In this document: one piece after another, positions 1-6,074 of the stretch
Numbering within the stretch: the stretch's first letter is position 1
Layout: each line of letters begins with the position of its first letter
Origin: Alphaproteobacteria bacterium
GTDB lineage: Bacteria > Pseudomonadota > Alphaproteobacteria > Micropepsales > Micropepsaceae
Direction of reading: 5' to 3'
DNA: 7,604 bases
Assembly (NCBI GenBank): GCA_025935155.1
Contig: JAICVV010000091.1
Span: forward strand, 1 to 7,604
Program-made: the position numbers and the translations under genes
The notes under the pieces: generated by a model
Database searches by the model: none
Told to the model about the DNA's origin: nothing
Seen by the model: only the letters and a program-made list of their open reading frames with translations

Positions 1-427
1 CGTATGTCAGCGTCCGCCGCACCGCGGCAATGAGATTGGCCTGGCCTTCGATGGTGTTCGCCCACGTCGGGGAATTCGAATCCTCGAAATCCGCCATGAA
101 GCAATTCGCACCGGAGTTCAGCGCGTTGATGATCATTTTCGCGGTTACCGGCCCGGTGATCTCGACGCGGCGGTCAAGCAGATCGGCTGGCGGGGTTGCA
201 ATTCTCCAATCCTCCTCACGGACGGCAGCGGTCTCCGGCAGGAAACCGAGTTGTTCCGTTCCCGCATCCAAACGGCATTGCCGGCCGGCGCGCGCGCTCA
301 GAAGGCTGCGGCGCCGGCTATCGAATCGGCGGTGCAACGCGGCAAGAAAGCCAAGCGCCTCTGCGGTCAGCACGGCGCCCTGGCCGGGAACCTCATATGG
401 GGCGGTGACTTTCAGGTTCTGCTGCAC
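1..427 (-). CDS. aceB: Malate synthase A, N-terminal part (runs off left edge)
   Basis: Malate synthase condenses glyoxylate with acetyl-CoA to malate in the cytoplasm, the second step of the glyoxylate bypass. The minus-strand frame is open from position 427 to the window edge (142 codons). It contains the family block [20 protein letters not shown] followed by [22 protein letters not shown] at about residues 92-133. The [12 protein letters not shown] stretch is characteristic of the A isoform, which is about 530 residues long, so roughly a quarter is present. The start is GTG at 427: no ATG exists between it and the in-frame TAA upstream, and GGAG lies 7 nt before it. It diverges from a RamB-like regulator gene, the arrangement expected for acetate-responsive control. 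Identification is firm; the exact start is likely. Confidence 0.94.
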   Translation of the reverse strand, partial: MQQNLKVTAPYEVPGQGAVLTAEALGFLAALHRRFDSRRRSLLSARAGRQCRLDAGTEQLGFLPETAAVREEDWRIATPPADLLDRRVEITGPVTAKMIINALNSGANCFMADFEDSNSPTWANTIEGQANLIAAVRRTLTY

Positions 428-443
428 GTGCTCACTCCGCGTC

Positions 444-461
444 TGTAACAGTCTTTACAAA
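444..461. promoter_or_regulatory. Dyad TGTAA-N6-TTACA with overlapping TTTACAAA, upstream of aceB
   Basis: TGTAA at 444-448 and TTACA at 455-459 form a perfect inverted repeat 17 bp upstream of the aceB GTG. Its right arm overlaps TTTACAAA (454-461), which differs at one base from the TTTGCAAA core described for RamB of Corynebacterium glutamicum. Since a RamB-like gene is the divergent neighbour, I infer an operator over the aceB promoter. No binding evidence exists in the sequence itself. Confidence 0.4.
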
Positions 462-472
462 TGAAGCGTTCC
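447..472 (-). promoter_or_regulatory. Possible EcfG-like promoter of aceB (imperfect)
   Basis: Reading the minus strand, GGAAC (472-468) is followed after 17 nt by TGTT (450-447). The EcfG consensus in alphaproteobacteria is GGAAC-N16/17-CGTT, so the -10 has one mismatch. It lies 19 nt before the aceB start, which would leave a very short leader. A chance match or a sigma-70 promoter is equally possible. Confidence 0.22.
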
Positions 473-500
473 GATCAATGATTGTGCCGCAACAAAATAG

Positions 501-1991
501 TTGAATTGTCACGATTGTGACAGAACAAGCGGCAGGGTTGTCATAGCTGTTGTTGAGCAAGCGAGGCGGCGGGAAGCAGGCGAACGAAAGGTTTTCGCGG
601 GTCCACGCGTGCGCCATCTGCGGCTATCGCTGGGACTCAGCCAGAGCGCGATGGCCCGCGACCTCGGAATTTCTGCCAGCTACCTCAATCTGGTCGAGCG
701 CAATCAGCGCCCGCTCACCACCCAGCTCGTCCTCAAACTGGCCGCGATTTACGAGCTGGACCTGCGCGAGCTGCATGGCGACCGCGAGGCCGAGCGGGTG
801 GCCGAGCTCACCGAGATCTTCTCCGATCCCGTGTTGGGCAAGATGCCGTCGGCCACCGTCTTCGCCGATCTGGTCAACGGCTACCCGGATATCGTCTCCG
901 CTTTTTCATCCCTCTACGGCGCGTACCGCAGGGCGCAGGCGAAGCCGGTCGCGGAAGGCGAGGGCGAATCGTCCGCTTCAACCTCGCAGGACGGCCGTTA
1001 TCCGGTGGAAGAGGTGCGTGAGTATTTCCACGGCCGCAACAATTACATTGCTGCGCTCGATCTCGCGGCAGAAGCTTTTCACGCTTCGCTGAACGCGGGC
1101 GACGATCTGCTGGCCGCCCTGCGTGCGCATCTGCGCGACGCCCACCAGATTCGCGTCACCGTGCTGCCGCTTCATGCCATGCCAGACGAACAGCGCCGCT
1201 ACGATCGCCACAACCGGCGGCTGTTCCTCTCCGAGATGCTGCCGCACTCCGCCCGCGTGTTTCAGACCGCGGCGCAGGTCGCGCTGTTGACCTGTGCGGA
1301 CGACCTCGAGCGGCTGGTCGCTGAAGCGCGGGCCCCCACACCGGATGTGGCGCAGCTGCTGCGTATTGCGCTCGCCAACTATTTCGCCGGCGCGCTGATG
1401 ATGCCGTACGGCCGCTTCATCGACGCGGCCACCGCCATGCGCTACGATCTCGATGTGTTGGCGGGCCGTTTTGCGGCCAGCGTGGAGCAGGTGGCACATC
1501 GCATCACCACCTTGCAGCGCAGCGAGCGGCGCGGCGTGCCGTTCTTTTTCCTGCGCATCGATCACGCCGGCAATGTGCTGAAGCGGATTTCCGCCGGCGG
1601 ATTTCCGTTCTCTCGCTTCGGCGGCATTTGCCCGCGCTGGCGGGTGTTCGATACGTTCGCTGCCCCTGGCGAAACGCTTGTGCAGCACATCGGATTGCCG
1701 GATGGCGCGCGCTACCTCACCATCGCGCGCACGCTGGAGAGCGTGCGGACACGGCACCCGTTCCCCGGCCGGCGCGTGGCGCTGTGCATCGGTTGCGACG
1801 TAAGCCACGCGCCGTCGGTCGTGTATGGCGATGCGCTCAATCTGGTGAATGCGCAGAGTGCCGTGCCCACGGGCGTTGCCTGCCGCGTGTGCGAGGTGCC
1901 GAACTGTCCCACGCGCGCCGCGCCGGCCATGACGCAACCGCTGAAGCTGGACCCGTGGCGCAAGAATAGCTGGCCGTTTCAATTCGTGTGA
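501..1991 (+). CDS. XRE-family RamB/ScfR-like transcriptional regulator (HTH + DUF2083 Cys cluster)
   Basis: This is a cytoplasmic DNA-binding regulator of the short-chain fatty acyl / acetate metabolism group (RamB, PrpR, ScfR). A helix-turn-helix covers about residues 36-90 and includes QSAMARDLGISASYLNLVER. The middle (about 190-340) matches the IrrE-like part of these proteins without an HExxH motif. The C-terminal part has the family's Cys pattern: C377 in GGICPRW, C429/C432 in CIGCD, and C461/C464/C469 in ACRVCEVPNCPTRAAP, probably binding metal. The family's CoA-ester sensing is known; the ligand here is inferred from divergent aceB. The start is uncertain: TTG 501 is the only ordinary start codon before the HTH in this frame, directly follows a stop, has no ribosome-binding site, and adds about 25 residues before the usual ERKVFAGPR beginning. 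Confidence 0.9.
   Translation: MNCHDCDRTSGRVVIAVVEQARRREAGERKVFAGPRVRHLRLSLGLSQSAMARDLGISASYLNLVERNQRPLTTQLVLKLAAIYELDLRELHGDREAERVAELTEIFSDPVLGKMPSATVFADLVNGYPDIVSAFSSLYGAYRRAQAKPVAEGEGESSASTSQDGRYPVEEVREYFHGRNNYIAALDLAAEAFHASLNAGDDLLAALRAHLRDAHQIRVTVLPLHAMPDEQRRYDRHNRRLFLSEMLPHSARVFQTAAQVALLTCADDLERLVAEARAPTPDVAQLLRIALANYFAGALMMPYGRFIDAATAMRYDLDVLAGRFAASVEQVAHRITTLQRSERRGVPFFFLRIDHAGNVLKRISAGGFPFSRFGGICPRWRVFDTFAAPGETLVQHIGLPDGARYLTIARTLESVRTRHPFPGRRVALCIGCDVSHAPSVVYGDALNLVNAQSAVPTGVACRVCEVPNCPTRAAPAMTQPLKLDPWRKNSWPFQFV
507..522. promoter_or_regulatory. Operator-like dyad TGTCAC-N4-GTGACA
   Basis: A perfect 6+6 inverted repeat with a 4-nt spacer (GATT) lies between the divergent aceB and regulator genes. 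If the regulator really starts at TTG 501 the dyad falls inside its first codons, which would be unusual. If translation starts later it lies in the leader or promoter. It is a plausible autoregulatory or CRP/GntR-type site, but the factor cannot be named from sequence. Confidence 0.4.
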
Positions 1992-2053
1992 AGGCGATTG
2001 CACGCGGGATGCTTCGGTTGCAGGCTCGGAAGGTGTCAACGAGAGAGGCGGAA

Positions 2054-2746
2054 ATGAGCAACTTCAATATGGCGATTGCTTTGGCGCTGGCGCTTCTGGT
2101 GAGCGGCGGAGCTGTAAGTGCTGCAAGCAGTGGGCCGTCGCGCGGCATTCTCATGAATGGGACGCATGCGAAGAAAATCGTCATTCCGGAACCGGCGCTT
2201 TCGTTCACACCGATGCCCAGCGATGTTCCGGGTCAGGTCACGATTTTCAGCAATCTGGCCAGCAAATACCGGAAAGGCGAGTATTGGTGCTGCTCTGGTT
2301 ACAACATTATGGGACGGGACTCCGGCGCCGGAGAACAATGGATCGCGGCTGCCTTTATCCCGGACGCAGATCATACCGTCACCAAAATTCAGGTCGGCGC
2401 GGGTTGGTCTCAAGGGACGAACGGTATCGTTATCAGCCTGAACAAGGACGATCACGGCGTGCCCGGCAATGCATTGAAAACCTGGAATCTCTCGAGCCTG
2501 CCGATCTTCGGTACGTGCTGTACCGTGCTGCAAGTCTCATCCCGCACGGGCATCCCGCTCAGCGGCGGTCAGCAGTACTGGGTTATGCTGAGCACCAACG
2601 ATAGTGAAACCGATACGGTAGACGGCTGGAACGAAAGCGATGCCGATCAGGTGGATCAGGCGACCCTCGCTTCTTACTCGGACAATCAGTGGCATGTGTT
2701 CCAGGCCGCGCCCGGCGTCGCGTTTTCCGTAAAGGGCAGCAACTAA
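2054..2746 (+). CDS. Exported protein with two Cys-Cys pairs, function unknown
   Basis: The 230-residue product begins with a signal peptide (hydrophobic residues 6-21, cleavage likely after VSA at 23). I chose ATG 2054 because GAGAGAGGCGGAA precedes it and the signal peptide begins there; the open frame extends 22 codons further up. The mature part is rich in Gly, Ser, Thr, Asn and Trp, as in secreted beta-sandwich proteins. It has two adjacent cysteine pairs, C79-C80 in EYWCCSGY and C155-C156 in FGTCCTV, probably disulfide-bonded. The pattern resembles uncharacterised secreted proteins of soil bacteria with the same YWCCSGY, HTVTKI and FGTCCTV blocks; this is from memory. It lies 62 bp after the regulator gene, so it may be partly co-transcribed. 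No enzymatic motif is visible. Confidence 0.82.
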   Translation: MSNFNMAIALALALLVSGGAVSAASSGPSRGILMNGTHAKKIVIPEPALSFTPMPSDVPGQVTIFSNLASKYRKGEYWCCSGYNIMGRDSGAGEQWIAAAFIPDADHTVTKIQVGAGWSQGTNGIVISLNKDDHGVPGNALKTWNLSSLPIFGTCCTVLQVSSRTGIPLSGGQQYWVMLSTNDSETDTVDGWNESDADQVDQATLASYSDNQWHVFQAAPGVAFSVKGSN

Positions 2747-2757
2747 CCGATCCAGCT

Positions 2758-2802
2758 CTTGCAGAACCGGCGGGCGCGCACTCCGCTCCCGCCGGCCGCA
2801 AG
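2758..2802. terminator. Hairpin between convergent genes, possible bidirectional terminator
   Basis: CCGGCGGG (2767-2774) and CCCGCCGG (2788-2795) are perfect inverted arms around a 13-nt loop. The outer CTTGC (2758-2762) pairs with GCAAG (2798-2802), extending the stem past a small internal loop. It lies between the stop codons of two convergent genes. There is no T-tract on either side, so it is not a textbook intrinsic terminator. Confidence 0.5.
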
Positions 2803-2809
2803 CAGCTCG

Positions 2810-3061
2810 CTACTTCTTCCCGTGCTGCCGTTCGTATGTCTTCGTGTGATGATGGACGTTGCCCTGCGCGTCCTTGTACTCGCGCGAGCGCATATCCGAG
2901 CCGCCGCCGGACGAATCCGACGCATGCATGCCGGAATCGTCCTTGCGCGATCCGGATGCATGCTGCGATGAGCCGCTCTGGTTTTCCCTGGTATGATGAT
3001 ACGGCTCTTCGCTGCTCTTGTGCGAATGCCGTCCCGTGCCTTGCTGGTTGTTTCTGTTCAT
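2810..3061 (-). CDS. Small His/Ser/Gly-rich hydrophilic protein, probable general-stress protein
   Basis: The 83-residue product has no hydrophobic segment, no Cys and no Trp. It has about 10 His plus many Ser, Gly, Asn, Asp and Lys/Arg, so it is probably disordered. Its C-terminus (REYKDAQGNVHHHTKTYERQ) is the least repetitive part. I chose ATG 3061 because GGAGAG lies 7 nt upstream; the frame stays open to 3139 but only with a TTG and no ribosome-binding site. Upstream lies a perfect EcfG-type promoter, which points to induction in the general stress response. A role in desiccation tolerance or metal binding is conceivable from composition but unsupported. The gene converges on the exported-protein gene and diverges from the DUF2127 gene. 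Confidence 0.72.
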   Translation of the reverse strand: MNRNNQQGTGRHSHKSSEEPYHHTRENQSGSSQHASGSRKDDSGMHASDSSGGGSDMRSREYKDAQGNVHHHTKTYERQHGKK

Positions 3062-3145
3062 GGTTCTCTCTCCAATGTTGTTGTTGTTGCCTTTTGTGAG
3101 AGCGCTGGCGCAGGCTGCCGCCGTTTCGGTGGCGGACAATTTATC

Positions 3146-3170
3146 AACGGCTCCGTGGCGCCGGTGTTCC
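3146..3170 (-). promoter_or_regulatory. EcfG-type (general stress sigma factor) promoter, GGAAC-N16-CGTT
   Basis: On the minus strand GGAAC (3170-3166) is followed after exactly 16 nt by CGTT (3149-3146). This matches the -35 and -10 elements of alphaproteobacterial EcfG-dependent promoters at the expected spacing. It points at the small hydrophilic gene starting at 3061, giving a leader of about 75-80 nt. It lies outside any convincing gene. Confidence 0.7.
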
Positions 3171-3215
3171 GGTACGGCGGATATCGATAACGTTATTGCT
3201 TCGCTTGCCGAATGA

Positions 3216-3734
3216 ATGCGATGCGCGTTTGATGACGGAATGTCCGCTGCCTTTCCCGCGATGCCCGCACGTGGTTCAGCGCTCCACCTCGCCTATCTGG
3301 TCGCCATTGCCATCAAAGGAATCGATGGGCTGATCGAATTTGTCGCGGGCGTGCTCATCGCCGCTTTGGGCTCGCACGAGCTCTATCGTTTCGCGGTTTG
3401 GGCAACGGCGCCGGAGCTGGCGCGGCACCCGGGCAGCCACACCATCCATGCGATCCGCCATGGCGCCTATCATCTGACCCATGGCCCGCATCGCTTTGCG
3501 ATCATCTACTTGTTGTGCCATGGCCTGCTGAAGATCGGCCTCGTGATCAATCTCTTTATCGAACATATGTGGATATTTCCGGTTTCTGTTGTTGTGCTGC
3601 TGGGCTTCATCGGCTTCATGGGCGTGAAGCTCGCCGCGCACTGGTCGCCCTGGCTGTTCGCCTTCGCGCTGTTCGACACCTTGACCGTCGCCCTGGTGGT
3701 CAACGAGTGGCGCACGCGGCTGTCCAAGCAATGA
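3216..3734 (+). CDS. DUF2127 family integral membrane protein
   Basis: The product is a predicted inner-membrane protein of up to 172 residues with four hydrophobic segments at about residues 25-51, 94-115, 119-138 and 145-163. It shows the DUF2127 pattern: a first helix starting LHLAYLVAIAIKGIDGLIE, a His-rich loop (IHAIRHGAYHLTHGPHRF), then IIYLLCHGLLKIGL and an ending VVNEWR. The family has no established function. ATG 3216 gives the longest form; ATG 3240 (MSAAFPAMPARG) is also possible and neither has a clear ribosome-binding site. Its stop overlaps the start of the next gene by 4 nt (ATGA), so the two are translationally coupled. Confidence 0.85.
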   Translation: MRCAFDDGMSAAFPAMPARGSALHLAYLVAIAIKGIDGLIEFVAGVLIAALGSHELYRFAVWATAPELARHPGSHTIHAIRHGAYHLTHGPHRFAIIYLLCHGLLKIGLVINLFIEHMWIFPVSVVVLLGFIGFMGVKLAAHWSPWLFAFALFDTLTVALVVNEWRTRLSKQ

Positions 3735-4162
3735 TGAAGGCGGCAGATACCTACAATTTGGAGCGGTTCTTGGAGGCCCAACAGGCGGTGTATGGGCAGG
3801 TTTGCGCGGAGCTGCGGGCCGGCCGCAAACAGACGCACTGGATGTGGTTCATCTTCCCGCAGATGCGCGGACTGGGGCGCAGCAGCACGGCGGAGCGGTT
3901 CGGCATCGCCTCGCGGGCGGAGGCGCGCGCCTATGCGGCGCACCCGGTGCTGGGCCCACGCTTGAGAGAATGCTGCAGGTTGTTGCTGCATCTGGAATCG
4001 AACGACGCAGGCGAGATTTTCGGCTGCCCCGACAATGTGAAGCTCCACTCGTCGATGACCTTGTTCGCCTGCGCCGCGCCGGACGACGCGCTCTTTCGCG
4101 AAGTTCTGGAAAAATTCTTCAGTGGCGAACAGGACGCGGCGACACTGCGGCTTATTGCCTAG
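3731..4162 (+). CDS. DUF1810 family protein
   Basis: This 143-residue soluble protein carries the DUF1810 signature: an N-terminal NLERFLEAQQAVYGQVCAEL helix, THWMWFIFPQMRGLG at residues 35-49, a middle EARAYAAHPVLGPRLREC, and IFGCPDNVKLHSSMTLF near residue 100. The length is typical for the family. No enzymatic activity is established to my knowledge. ATG 3731 overlaps the TGA of the DUF2127 gene by 4 nt; ATG 3734, one codon later, is equally usable. It probably forms a two-gene operon with DUF2127, and its stop lies only 22 bp from the convergent porin-cytochrome gene. Confidence 0.9.
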   Translation: MMKAADTYNLERFLEAQQAVYGQVCAELRAGRKQTHWMWFIFPQMRGLGRSSTAERFGIASRAEARAYAAHPVLGPRLRECCRLLLHLESNDAGEIFGCPDNVKLHSSMTLFACAAPDDALFREVLEKFFSGEQDAATLRLIA

Positions 4163-4184
4163 AGGTTTGATTCGGGCGGCGAGC

Positions 4185-5570
4185 TCAGAACGCGGTCCAC
4201 AGAAAAATCCTCAGCGTGTTGTTGTCGGAGGCGTTGTGCCCATCGCCGTCGAAGTTGGTGCTTGCGCCATTGAATTTGTTGAACACCACGTATTGCAGGC
4301 CAAGCCGGAGATTGATGCGCGCCCCAAGCGGCGGATCGTTTCCCCCGAAGGGTGTCACATCGGCCTGGAAGATGAGGCCGTTGCTGTCCGGACTGAAGGT
4401 GCGGCTGTCCGCGTACAGCAATGGATCGCTGTCGCCCCCGACTGAAAATATCCCCGCCGAGAAACCGACCGTGTTTTCGTAGTAGTAGGAAGCATTGGCG
4501 TTTAGCTCGTTCAGTTCGAGGTTTTTGGTGAGCACGCCGCCAAGCGCCGCCGTCGCGGCGAGATCTTGCGCTTCGTGGATGTAGCGCAGATTGGCGGTGA
4601 AAATGTTTTCGCCGTCGCCTGTGTACTGGTAGGAGGCGTCGACACCGAAATCCGCGTAATTGTCGGTCTTGCCCGTGCTGTGATCGCGGCCGGGGAACAG
4701 GCTCGGGAACAATCCGAATGCGCCAACTTCGAAATTTTGCGCGCCCATATCCTTTTGGTAAGCGACCCGGAAATAGGGCGCAACACCGTCGATCTGGCTG
4801 GTGTCGCCGGGATCGACGCCAACCCGCTTCAGGAAGTCCTCGCCAGGCGACTCGTAGAAGCCAAGCTCCGTGTACAAACTATCGTTCCACCACGCATAGG
4901 CGCTTTCGCCGATCACGTTTTGCGCCAGCGCGTCGGAAATGACTGTCGCAGCATCCGGACCGGGCATCAGATCGGAATCGGTGAAGGGGAAGCCCCAGCC
5001 CGGCAAGGTTGCCCAGGCATCCTGAATGGTCGGGTTATTGTTGACCGAAAGGCCCAGCAGCACATCGGAGCCGAGCAGATTGGTCTTGTCCACGGCGCGT
5101 AGATCGACATTGTCCCAAGCCCAAGCCTTGTCCACGCCGCTGTAGGTGACTTGCGCGAAGCCGCCGAAGTGGCCGCCATCGCCGCCGGCGAGGAAGATGC
5201 TGGCTTCATCCAGCGTGGTGTTGTCATTGGTGGAGAAATGATCTGCAGGCGGCTCGGGCTGATCCTTCTGCGTGTGAACGAACGAGCCGACCGCCATGGC
5301 CGATACCGGCAACGTAAACGTATCGCCGGCGCGTAGCGTGTAACCGTTGATTTTGAACTGCCGCCCGAAGGGTGTCAGCTGCGGCCCAAACGCGCCGATG
5401 TGGCAGGTCTTGCAGGGCTGCCCTGTCTGGACAGCGAAGGCCGGTACCGCACCGGCAGGAATCGCATATGAAATCCCGAAAATCAGGCCAATAAGGAGGA
5501 TACCGATTTGGACAGCATTCTTCTGCGCCCGCGCGGCCAACGGCGCGCAGCCCACTCCAGCGAATGGCAT
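4185..5570 (-). CDS. Outer-membrane mono-haem cytochrome fused to a beta-barrel (Cyc2-like porin-cytochrome)
   Basis: The 461-residue product has an export signal with a long basic n-region (hydrophobic core about 19-37, cleavage near PAFA at 46). One haem c site, CKTCH at 53-57, is followed by PQLTPFGRQFKINGY (63-77). The remaining 380 residues alternate polar and aromatic residues in short Asp/Asn/Gly-punctuated strands, with a terminal Phe (LRIFLWTAF) as outer-membrane barrels have. A short haem domain joined to a barrel is the layout of Cyc2, the outer-membrane iron oxidase of Acidithiobacillus and neutrophilic iron oxidisers. GR-FK-GY after the haem site also recalls that group, but I cannot show orthology, and iron oxidation is inference. 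AGGGGTGA lies just upstream of ATG 5570. A HiPIP gene diverges from it, suggesting a periplasmic redox partner. Confidence 0.8.
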   Translation of the reverse strand: MPFAGVGCAPLAARAQKNAVQIGILLIGLIFGISYAIPAGAVPAFAVQTGQPCKTCHIGAFGPQLTPFGRQFKINGYTLRAGDTFTLPVSAMAVGSFVHTQKDQPEPPADHFSTNDNTTLDEASIFLAGGDGGHFGGFAQVTYSGVDKAWAWDNVDLRAVDKTNLLGSDVLLGLSVNNNPTIQDAWATLPGWGFPFTDSDLMPGPDAATVISDALAQNVIGESAYAWWNDSLYTELGFYESPGEDFLKRVGVDPGDTSQIDGVAPYFRVAYQKDMGAQNFEVGAFGLFPSLFPGRDHSTGKTDNYADFGVDASYQYTGDGENIFTANLRYIHEAQDLAATAALGGVLTKNLELNELNANASYYYENTVGFSAGIFSVGGDSDPLLYADSRTFSPDSNGLIFQADVTPFGGNDPPLGARINLRLGLQYVVFNKFNGASTNFDGDGHNASDNNTLRIFLWTAF

Positions 5571-5599
5571 TGATCACCCCTGCGATGTCTGAAGCGATG

Positions 5600-5626
5600 G
5601 ACGTATCGGGCTGGCCGGATTATTCC
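5600..5626 (-). promoter_or_regulatory. Putative promoter of the porin-cytochrome gene (GGAAT-N18-CGTC)
   Basis: On the minus strand GGAAT (5626-5622), within the shared CGGAATAATCCGG block, is followed after 18 nt by CGTC (5603-5600). That element lies 29 nt before the ATG at 5570, a normal distance for a -10. GGAA-type -35 and CGTC-type -10 elements are usual for ECF sigma factors. The same arrangement faces the HiPIP gene. Confidence 0.42.
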
Positions 5627-5735
5627 GTTCGCTGCAGATAAAAATTGTGCCGGAAAACGCTCGGCCGGATTGCCTGTTGTAGGCCGGCAACTCTTTGCTT
5701 TCGTTTTTTTTCGATTCAGCGGCGGAATAATCCGG
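5615..5735. repeat. Inverted pair of a 13-nt block in the divergent intergenic region
   Basis: CCGGATTATTCCG (5615-5627) and its exact reverse complement CGGAATAATCCGG (5723-5735) lie 95 nt apart between the divergent porin-cytochrome and HiPIP genes. Each copy is itself a dyad, CGGA-N4-TCCG, and a GCTG/CAGC flank is also shared. Centres are 108 bp apart, about ten helical turns. They could be operators for one dimeric regulator, part of ECF-type promoters, or both. Confidence 0.75.
5664..5711 (+). other. Hairpin-forming stretch followed by a T-rich tract
   Basis: GCCGG (5664-5668) can pair with CCGGC (5684-5688), and alternatively TTGCC (5670-5674) with GGCAA (5686-5690). A T-rich stretch with eight consecutive T (5704-5711) follows about 15 nt later. 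It could be a poor terminator for a short transcript, or the AT-rich tract could simply flank the HiPIP promoter. No gene is seen to end here. Confidence 0.2.
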
Positions 5736-5748
5736 ACTCATCAACGTC
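5724..5748 (+). promoter_or_regulatory. Putative promoter of the HiPIP gene (GGAAT-N16-CGTC)
   Basis: GGAAT (5724-5728) is followed after 16 nt by CGTC (5745-5748), 41 nt before the HiPIP ATG. It resembles an ECF sigma promoter and is two bases off the EcfG consensus. The -35 part is the same block as in the promoter facing the porin-cytochrome gene, which makes shared control likely. Confidence 0.42.
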
Positions 5749-5789
5749 ATTGGCGATGAGAGGCGTGAATCCGAGAACGCCGGAGCATT

Positions 5790-6074
5790 ATGGGTGCATT
5801 GCCGATGTCCTCTACAATATCGCGACGAAGATTTTTTGGCACGGCGACGGGCGGTATGGCGCTGGCAAGCGCGATCGCTGTGCAGGCGCATCGCGCGAAG
5901 GCAAGCGATGCCTCTCAGCTGCGGAAAGAAGACGTCCGTTATCAGGATCAGCCGAAGGGCGAGCAAGATTGCCGGCTGTGCAAAAATTTCGTTACCCCGA
6001 ATAGCTGCCGGGTAGTATCCGGTGCGGTCAATCCGAACGGCTGGTGCCTGCTTTTCCAGGCGGTACCGAAGTAA
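5790..6074 (+). CDS. High-potential iron-sulfur protein (HiPIP), Tat-exported
   Basis: HiPIPs are small periplasmic one-electron carriers with a [4Fe-4S] cluster cycling between the 2+ and 3+ states. They link cytochromes and oxidases, and Iro of Acidithiobacillus ferrooxidans belongs here. This 94-residue precursor has a twin-arginine signal (SRRRFFG at 11-17, then a hydrophobic stretch to about 31). The mature part holds four cluster ligands, C61, C64, C73 and C86, in the order C-x2-C-x8-C-x12-C, and the conserved Tyr of VRYQDQPKG at 51. Tat export fits a cofactor loaded in the cytoplasm. ATG 5790 follows GGAG at 4 nt; ATG 5805, five codons later, would also keep the signal. The gene diverges from the porin-cytochrome gene, so it is a candidate electron acceptor for it. 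Confidence 0.9.
   Translation: MGALPMSSTISRRRFFGTATGGMALASAIAVQAHRAKASDASQLRKEDVRYQDQPKGEQDCRLCKNFVTPNSCRVVSGAVNPNGWCLLFQAVPK

Noticed and set aside
978..2039. 353-codon minus-strand open frame
   Set aside because: It lies antisense to the well-supported regulator gene, is Arg/His-rich and has no recognisable motif; a GC-driven shadow.
3062..3139. Upstream extension of the His-rich protein (starting at a TTG)
   Set aside because: It would begin at a TTG without a ribosome-binding site close to the EcfG -10 element, while ATG 3061 has a good GGAGAG. The four Asn codons in the extension are a CAA/AAC simple repeat in the leader.
3187..3196. ATAACGTTAT perfect 10-bp palindrome upstream of the DUF2127 gene
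   Set aside because: Too short to stand out without conservation data, and no regulator gene adjoins it.
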